Below are positions 56,378-64,000 of a stretch of DNA of 64,000 nucleotides, one piece after another. Origin of the DNA: Dallia pectoralis (taxonomy: Eukaryota; Chordata; Actinopteri; Esociformes; Umbridae); contig CM055757.1 of NCBI GenBank assembly GCA_029465975.1, positions 4,005,839 through 4,069,838 on the forward strand, read 5' to 3'. The translations under genes and the position numbers were made by a program. Position 1 is the stretch's first letter. The number at the start of each line of letters is the position of its first letter. The notes under the pieces were generated by a model. It worked only from the letters and a program-made list of their open reading frames with translations, searched no databases and had not been told where the DNA came from.

Positions 56378-56898
56378 GAGACTTGCCAGCACCTAACACA
56401 GGCCCTGGCCATCACCACGCAGATGTCTAAAGAATGAACTGTCAACATAAACATTAAAGTCCACTCCTTTTAACCAGGGTGCGCTGGCCTTAAGTAGCGG
56501 ACTATGAAGGGAATTGGTTGCCGTTTTGGATTCCCCTATTCAAGAGTTAACCCAGACCTGACACTTTGCAACACTTTAAGACAATGTTGGATGTGGATGT
56601 TGTTGTATATAAAAAATACATTTGCAGAAAATAAAGTATATAAGTATTAATGTTTGAATTTTTGATTGAATACAACAGGGGAAGTCCTGTTTTATTTGTA
56701 AGGCTCTGTGTGCACATGCTGGGCATTGGCTCTGATTGCCTACAGTGGAATATTGTGGGGTACACAGTGCCTAACACAGTGCCTATTCATTCTGTTCGAA
56801 TGAAAACCGAATGAAATAAAATAACATTAACACATCGTAATGATGACTAAGATAATTCGTATTAATTAATAACTTTTTTGATTTGCGGAACGATGCGA

Positions 56899-56906
56899 TT
56901 CTGGAA
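56899..56906. promoter_or_regulatory. Heat-shock-element half-site pair upstream of ahsa1
   Basis: TTCTGGAA: two abutting HSF pentamers (ATTCT and GGAAA), with a third TTC displaced by two bases (GTTTCT). It lies 170 bp before the ahsa1 ATG. Confidence 0.35.
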
Positions 56907-57005
56907 ACGTTTCTATGGGGACATTCAATCGGATCACACAAACTTCCGTTTCTAGCAAATTCGACCCAACCAACCAAGCGCCCTATCCTAGGAACGACTA
57001 GACCA

Positions 57006-57013
57006 TTCGAGAA
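57006..57013. promoter_or_regulatory. Second heat-shock-element half-site pair upstream of ahsa1
   Basis: TTCGAGAA, two abutting HSF pentamers, about 60 bp before the ATG and so possibly very close to the transcription start. Confidence 0.35.
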
Positions 57014-57074
57014 CCTCGTCAGATATAGGAAGGTCTGGTCTCATTCGCTTTGTTAGAGAAGACTAACGGTGACC

Positions 57075-60000
57075 ATGGCGAAGTGGGGAGAAGGAGACCC
57101 GCGTTGGATTGTAGAGGAGAGGGCGGATGCAACGAATGTTAACAACTGGCACTGGTGAGAGACTAAATAAAACGACCTTAATACCGGTAGCTAGTAACCG
57201 GTATTACTAACCGGAATGCTAGCGACTGCTGTAAGTGTGACAACTGCACAGCGGCGGTCTGGATTACGATGATTTGACAGAACAATGTTTATTTTAATGT
57301 TGCCGGTCGGCAAGTTAACAGGTCCCGTAAGGGGTGATGAGACTGAACAGAGAAACTTGCTTCTGTACTGGGCTGCAGCTGTGTTAAGATGTGTATTATA
57401 TTGCCTAGCTAGTGTTAATGTTAGCTGGCTAACACGCGTTACACACACACACATCTGATGTCTGTAGACGGATTTGTAACAATTTAAGTTATTATAAATG
57501 TGTTAGTTGGGGGCGATGTTGTTTTTTTACACGCTATTAAAGTGTGGTCGCACAGCTGTATATGAAACTAGGACATACCGATCTGTCCACATGACTACTG
57601 TTTTAATCGCTAGCGCACCACGCTTTGTGTCTAACCGGTAAGCTATAACCAGAACGATGTCACACTTGTAGTAGTACGATGATATATCTTTTTGCGACCT
57701 CATGTTAGTTACTTACTCTTCACATAATTTAAATAGTACACCTAACTTATTTGGTGTAACAATGTAACCCTGTTAATGAATGTACTACTGACAGTACTAC
57801 TGTAGCTACTTTACTGTTCTAGAAAACAAGGTCCATACAGGATACAGCACTTGTTCCTATCTATTTCCTTACGATAATTTGTGAAATGGCTAATCCTGAC
57901 CTCAATTTACCGGTATATGTAATTATATGTTTAACATATCTGATAATACGCTAACCATAGTTATGGTATTGTAGTGATTAAAACAACTCGTTTCGCGTGG
58001 TGTTGTTGGACTTTCCCGGCTTGCTCCATGTTTCGATAATCGACTTCACTTGGGATTTCATTTACATGTGATGCGTCAAAACGTTACGTAGGTAGTCGCT
58101 CTCCGCGGAGAACCATTAATTTTTTGGAAGCACTAAAACCAGTAACCAACGATAGGGCATCTATGAGTATGCCCACTTTTCACAAATATGGATTTAAAGT
58201 GACACGGCCAAAATACATTTGGGTTATGGTTGTTCCTAATCTGTATTAGGAAGACATATTTATCTGGTGAATAATTGTAATCTGTGAAACAACTTGAGAG
58301 ATTTAGTTAATAGGTTAAATAAACAACAGTACTCCCCCCAAACCTTGCCACTGAACAAGGAGGGCGTGTATATTGATACGTTGATTTATCAATGCTTTCA
58401 TTGCTGTCTTTAAAAATGGCCATCAACATTTCTTAATCTAAAAATATTACACTCAAATTATGACCGAGCAGACAAAGGGGCAGAGTTTGTCAGGATCAGG
58501 TGTAATACTGTGACCTTCGGGACAACCTGAGCACTGCTGGGGCGGGTTATATGACATGGTACACGCTCTGCATCAAAAATGTGAGGGTATAAAGGGAAAG
58601 GGATGGATGCGTCATTCATAAACTAATGTGTTTTTTTTGCAGGACGGAACGCGACGCCACAAACTGGTCATCAGACAAGCTGAAAGAGTTGCTCATTGGT
58701 TTAAGGGTGGAAAACGAAGAGGGCAGCTGTGAGGTCACAGAGGTCAGCAAGGTGGAAGGAGAGGCTTCTATCAACAATCGCAAGGGGAAGCTCATATACT
58801 TCTATGAGTGGAACTTAACAGCTGAATGGAAAGGTGGGAGGGGCTGTCTGGACAGGTGTTTGAGAGGGAGGGGCTGTGTGGACAGGTGTTTGAGTGGGAG
58901 GGGCTGTGTATTCAGGTGTTTGAAAGTGAGGGGCTGTCTGGACAGGTGTTTGAGAGGGAGGGGCTGTCGGGACAGGTGTTTGAGAGAGAGGGGCTGTCTG
59001 GACAGGTGTTTGAGAGGGAGGGGCTATGTATTCAGGTGTTTGAAAGGGAAGGGCTGTCGGGACAGGTGTTTGAGAGGGAGGGGCTGTCGGGACAGGTGTT
59101 TGAGAGGGAGGGGCTGTCTGGACAGGTGTTTGAGAGTGAGGGGCTGTGTATTCAAGTGTTTGAAAGGGAGGGGCTGTCGGGAAAGGTGTTTGAGAGGGAG
59201 GGGCTGTCGGGACAGGTGTTTGAGAGGGAGGGGCTGTCTGGACAGGTGTTTGAGAGGGAGGGGCTGTCTGGACAGGTGTTTGAGAGGGAGGGGCTGTCTG
59301 GACAGGTGTTTGAGAGGGAGGGGCTGTATGGACAGGTGTTTGAGGGGCTGTCTGGACAGGTGTTTGAGAGGGAGGGGCTGTCTGGCAGGTGTTTGAGAGG
59401 AGGGGCTGGTATTCAGGTGTTTGAAAGGGAGGGGCTGTCGGGACAGGTGTTTGAGAGGGAGGGGCTGTCTGGACAGGTGTTTGAGAGGGAGGGGCTGTGG
59501 GCTGTCTGGACAGGTGTTTGAGAGGGAGGGGCTGTCTGGACAGGTGTTTGAGAGGGAGGGGCTGTCTGGACAGGTGTTTGAGAGGGAGGGGCTGTCTGGA
59601 CAGGTGTTTGAGAGGGAGGGGCTGTCTGGACAGGTGTTTGAGAGGGAGGGGCTGTCGGGACAGGTGTTTGAGAGGGAGGGGCTGTCTGGACAGGTGTTTG
59701 AGAGGGAGGGGCTATGTATTCAGGTGTTTGAAAGGGAAGGGCTGTCGGGACAGGTGTTTGAGAGGGAGGGGCTGTCGGGACAGGTGTTTGAGAGGGAGGG
59801 GCTGTCTGGACAGGTGTTTGAGAGTGAGGGGCTGTGTATTCAAGTGTTTGAAAGGGAGGGGCTGTCGGGAAAGGTGTTTGAGAGGGAGGGGCTGTTTGGG
59901 CAGTTGTGCATTTGAGATGGAGTCTGCTGGTTAATTCTTTCAGTTCTTCTTTTTAACCTTTTCCTTGATTCTGCGGTTTTCCAGGAACATCAAAAACAGA

Positions 60001-61378
60001 TGTTAAATACAAAGGCAGCATTGAAATTCCGAACTTATCTGATGAAAATGATATGGAAGACCTGGATGTAAGTTAATGATGTGTAGCGTTTGCCACACAC
60101 AGTTGCCGTATATGTATCACAAATATGAATAACTTAATAAATGTAATCTCTTTTATAATAAGTATTCTGATTTATTGGGATAGATCAGGGTTTCATTAGG
60201 CAAAGACGAGCCTGAAACGCCGCTGGTTGCTTTGATGAAGAACGAGGGGGCCAACAAAGTTCGGACCGCTCTGGGAAGCTATGTGGGCTACCTCAAAACA
60301 GGTAACTTGACTTCTGACCTCTTCTGACCTCTCCCTCAGCATAAAACCGGAGACATGTGATGTTGTTTTTTCAGAGTTCACACAGGGAATGATCCTGCCT
60401 ACGGCGAACGGCATGTCCAAGCAGCAACCATCTCAGTCCAAAGCCAAGACTGATAGAACTCAGGTGGGTGTTTCCTTTTAGTCATTGTTCATTTCATTAT
60501 TTGCGCCCTTGGTAAAAATGGGAATACATTTCATTTTTTTCATTCCTTTGATCTGACACTCAAACTAATCTTTTATCAAGGTTAAATTGTTCAATGAAAA
60601 AAAAACGGCCCTTTAGATCTTCACTGACTCTTTATTCCATCCATCTAAAGGACTGAATAGGTTGCCGTTTTTATATCAGTGTGCTATTGTAGATTGATAT
60701 CTTGAAATGCTGATACATTTCTCCGTTCTGCTGTGTGTACTACGGTATCCCTGGGATTCTGATTTCGGAACTCCAACCACGCATGGCACACTTACAGCAT
60801 AATAGGATTTGATAAAGAAACATGCTTTTGGTTTTTTTTCAGATTGGCTCCAGTAGCTCTGTCCCTCAGCCCAACACAGGGGTGAAGATCCCTACCTGTA
60901 AGTTCAGTCTGACCGAAACCTTCCTCACCTCACCGGAGGAACTCTACAGGGTCTTCCTCAACCAGGAGGTAATAATAATATAACATGTACAGCATAATTG
61001 ATTTTTAATCACTGACGTGCATTGCCTGTTAAGTCAAAGAAATATGCAGAGCTTCTAGATTAGAGACTACTTGCATGTACAATTACTGACTGATGGGTAG
61101 ACAGAGAGACGCTACAGCACAAACAACTAATCTCAGTCTGGCTAATCCAGTGGAAATGTATAAAACCTTCCGAGGTGAAAAATGATATCTGCATGCAGCC
61201 TGGAGCTCATACAGGCGTGTCTCCTGCATCAACAGTTGTCAGTAGTAACCCCCCCCCCTTCTTGGTTGGTGTTTAGATGGTACAGGCCTTCACCCATGCT
61301 CCTGCTATAGTTGAGCCGGAGAGAGGGGGCAGATTCCGCCTGCTGGACGGAAATGTTTTGGGGGAGTTCCAGGAGCTG
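57075..61378 (+). CDS. ahsa1: Activator of HSP90 ATPase 1 (AHA1), 5' part
   Basis: Cytosolic co-chaperone that binds the HSP90 middle domain and stimulates its ATPase. Seven exons splice in phase: 57075-57154, 58643-58833, 59985-60067, 60184-60301, 60375-60463, 60843-60968 and 61277-61378. The product starts MAKWGEGDPRWIVEERADA and contains NVNNWHWTERDATNWS, a conserved N-terminal stretch of the family, then the N-terminal AHA1 domain (about 1-160), the linker with SKQQPSQSKAK, and the start of the C-terminal START-like AHSA1 domain (FSLTETFLTSPEELYRVFLN, MVQAFTHAPAIVEPERGGRF). The last exons are absent: the sequence enters a run of N about 75 bp after exon 7, and no match appears after it. 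The donor of exon 2 (58834) adjoins a large minisatellite. Confidence 0.93.
58834..59915 (+). repeat. 30-bp minisatellite starting at the ahsa1 exon 2 donor
   Basis: About 36 copies of a 30-bp unit, GGGAGGGGCTGTCTGGACAG plus GTGTTTGAGA. The first partial unit begins within three bases of the donor (AAAG/GTGGGAGGGGCTG), and every unit includes CAGGTGTTTGAG, itself donor-like. A block of about 200 bp with the TATTCAGGTG variants near 58990-59190 recurs about 688 bp later at 59680-59880, indicating a higher-order duplication. The exon 2 frame stays open through the array to 59396. Confidence 0.96.
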
Positions 61379-61454
61379 GTGAGAGACTACCCACAGTAAA
61401 CCCCGTAAAAACGTAATATTTGTGAACCCCATTTAGCCGTAGCCACTCCACCCT

Positions 61455-61954
61455 NNNNNNNNNNNNNNNNNNNNNNNNNNNNNNNNNNNNNNNNNNNNNN
61501 NNNNNNNNNNNNNNNNNNNNNNNNNNNNNNNNNNNNNNNNNNNNNNNNNNNNNNNNNNNNNNNNNNNNNNNNNNNNNNNNNNNNNNNNNNNNNNNNNNNN
61601 NNNNNNNNNNNNNNNNNNNNNNNNNNNNNNNNNNNNNNNNNNNNNNNNNNNNNNNNNNNNNNNNNNNNNNNNNNNNNNNNNNNNNNNNNNNNNNNNNNNN
61701 NNNNNNNNNNNNNNNNNNNNNNNNNNNNNNNNNNNNNNNNNNNNNNNNNNNNNNNNNNNNNNNNNNNNNNNNNNNNNNNNNNNNNNNNNNNNNNNNNNNN
61801 NNNNNNNNNNNNNNNNNNNNNNNNNNNNNNNNNNNNNNNNNNNNNNNNNNNNNNNNNNNNNNNNNNNNNNNNNNNNNNNNNNNNNNNNNNNNNNNNNNNN
61901 NNNNNNNNNNNNNNNNNNNNNNNNNNNNNNNNNNNNNNNNNNNNNNNNNNNNNN
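61455..61954. other. Assembly gap (500 N)
   Basis: Exactly 500 N, a typical placeholder rather than a measured length. The remaining ahsa1 exons are probably lost here. Confidence 0.99.
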
Positions 61955-64000
61955 CATACACCAGCTAGTCCCTAACCACCCAAATCAGCTAGGGTTGGTT
62001 TATTCTGCCAAAAAGTGTTAGTTATGAAAGGTTTAGGGAAAAAATAAATAAATGGTGATGGACCTAGTTGAATTTATCTCCTCCGTCTGACAAAATACCA
62101 TTGCTCAGTGGAACGACTGACTAGTAAAACCATTTGGCCTCTGTTCCCAATTTAAGTATTTAAAGACAACAGATTAAAAAAAAGTTGGATATTGTTTAAT
62201 GTTTTGACCCGATGCAATATCAAATTGTTACTTCTAAATTGCGATGTTTACGTAAATGCTTTTATTATTTTGAAGACACATTTTCAATAAAGATGCATGT
62301 CCCAATGAATCCTTATGTACGAGGGAGGTCATCTTCGGATGAAAAACTGCTAGCATATCTTTTTTTTGTTAATGTCAGAATTAGCTTTCAGATTTTGTCA
62401 ACGGCGTAGTTTGCAATTTGTTTTCATATGCACATTAAAACGGTGTCCAATCATGAGGTGAGTGAAGCGATGTGACGTGCTGTTAGGGGAAACTAGCAAA
62501 CAACAAGCGATGTCTATTAAAATTGTAAAAAATAATTGATTTCTTATTTGCGTGTAGGTTAGTGCTAGATTGCTCAAGATCTCAGTAACGGTATGCTCCA
62601 GTGTGCTTTAAAACAAAGCTTGAAGATGTTAATGTTTTTCCATCTATTTATTTAGTTTTGTAATTTCCCACGTTTTCTGTCAAAATAAATGTATTGTAAT
62701 AAACTGAACAAGGCACCCTCTTCTGAATACTTGTAATAAACTGAATAGCGTCTCACACAGCGGTATTAACAAGTTAAATATACATTTTCTTTTATTATAG
62801 AACAAAGTGTTTGCAACAAAGAAAAAGTGCTACAAGTAACATCTAACACTGCAATTAAGTTAACTACAGAACCACTTATTGGAGGTGTAAACCTGGCAAA
62901 TATCAGCCAACTGGGTAAAACGTCTGTCAAAATCTGCATAGTGAAAGTGCCCAGATACATATAAGAGTTGAATGCTTCAAAGTCATTCTTTAAATACTAC
63001 TTCAAAAAACTAAATGTTCATATATATACATTCTCTATATTTACAATATTAACAAAACAAAAAATATCGCTGCAGGTTAATCAAAGTTTAAAACTCGATC
63101 ATTTCATTATAACCATCACCTTTACAAAGTCAATGCAGTTTACAGCATTCGGTTTTTACAGGCTGGCGTTTAAACAGGCACCCTAATTCAGATTATTATA
63201 TATTTTAATCGGTTGTAAAAAAGATTGAATGCAATTAGACCAATTTTTTTAAAACTCTGAATTGCTCTGCCTTTGCAAACCCAACCAAGGCATCACACTG
63301 ACACCTCAACAATTGCACAAGACAAATAAATAAAACAAAAAGTTAGTTATTTAAAAATACATTATGACTTGGTTTATTTCCGGCTTCTTGTAGGTTGTTT
63401 TCCACTGGTAACTCCATTGCAGAAAGACGTAAACTTTTTTTACTTAAAAAAGTAGCACCTAAAAGGCAAAATAAAAGGTTTTACTAAGGGTGCCACAAAG
63501 ACAAACCTGACCTGAGTCGACAGGTGTTTGGGTTACATACCTTCAGTATACAGGTGCAGTCATACATTGGACCCTAAGCAGATGTACATCTCAAAATCCA
63601 CTTCCTAAAGAGACAGAGTGTCAAAATTGACTGGGGACGGCAAGGTTTCAGAGTGTTCAGGGCATCTGCCTAGTCAACACTAGTGTTCAGCGAATACACT
63701 GTGCTATACACATATCCATAGCTCGGTTATGCCAAACACTGATCCTTGTGTAAACCTAACTGTAAAACTTTTTCTGTGAGCCTCAGCCAAGCAAAGCTGT
63801 TTCACATTGTCAACTAATGTTGAGGTCTTAATTGACCTACTATTGATTTGAATTATGTTTGCTTGTCCAAGGCTTCAACAAACATGTGCTCTGTTGTGCT
63901 TCTTGAAGACTAGAGTTGGAAACCACTGGTTTTGCCAATACATTAGAGCTTTCAACTGATACAGTTACACTAGACAAAAAGTTAATACATACAGTGAAAC
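61955..64000. other. Non-coding DNA, probable UTR of one or two transcripts
   Basis: No coding exon is recognised. Around 62695-62745 the + strand has CTTGTAATAAACTGAA twice, 47 bp apart, which could end ahsa1. From about 62785 rightward the minus strand has ATAATAAAAG and low-complexity AT-rich DNA, as expected for the 3' UTR of a convergent gene lying beyond the window. Both readings are inferences. Confidence 0.3.

Larger units (their letters stand above)
56378..57074 (+). other. manba 3' UTR and ahsa1 promoter/5' UTR
   Basis: AATAAA at 56630-56635 is the likely manba end signal, with ATTAAA near 56451 as an alternative. From about 56880 to the ahsa1 ATG lies the probable ahsa1 promoter. 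No coding sequence is seen. Confidence 0.55.

Noticed and set aside
59421..59934. Additional long frames in the ahsa1 intron 2 array
   Set aside because: 30-bp repeat artefacts. Only the frame continuous with exon 2 was kept, as a low-probability intron-retention note.
61305..61961. Minus-strand frame of about 218 codons
   Set aside because: Consists mostly of the 500-N gap.

Overview
This is nuclear DNA from a vertebrate, and the gene content and repeats point to a teleost fish. Seven protein-coding genes, all split by canonical introns, could be followed exon by exon. The mobile DNA is typical of teleosts: a near-full-length Rex3 (RTE-type) LINE, Tc1-like elements with IR/DR ends, hAT elements with 8-bp target duplications, and LINE 3' fragments. 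I cannot name the species from the sequence alone.

Layout from left to right: 3' part of mtarc1 (+, 2384-4975; first exon not found); dcaf10 (+, 5576-9027) with a long 3' UTR; cpxm1 (-, 25060-12184, 13 coding exons); rnf145-like (+, 26057-33519, 11 coding exons), which shares a roughly 1-kb divergent promoter with cpxm1; a ube2d2/ube2d3-type E2 gene (+, 36130-45559) with two alternative last exons and a Rex3 LINE in intron 1; manba (+, 47856-56377, 17 coding exons); and ahsa1 (+, from 57075; last exons lost in a 500-N gap). After the gap there is no recognisable coding sequence. The genes do not form a pathway. Two are ubiquitin E3 components (DCAF10 as a CUL4-DDB1 receptor, RNF145 as a membrane RING ligase), and the UBE2D-type E2 is a class that serves many RING ligases. 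Ube2d next to manba matches a known vertebrate neighbourhood (human UBE2D3-MANBA).

The most unusual property of the window is its minisatellites. At least ten introns carry tandem arrays with units of about 20-53 bp, and many abut an exon edge. In three cases the repeated unit contains the splice junction itself: the donor of cpxm1 exon 10 (8 x 53 bp), the donor of rnf145 exon 3 (about 13 x 26 bp), and the acceptor of the alternative last exon of ube2d (about 20 x 31 bp). In ahsa1 the array begins within a few bases of the donor and keeps the exon frame open for about 190 codons. Two mtarc1 acceptors show the same thing at low copy number. This suggests repeated tandem duplication seeded at splice sites, leaving rows of decoy splice signals beside working exons. 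Several long open frames in the window are by-products of arrays whose unit length is a multiple of three and are not annotated as genes.
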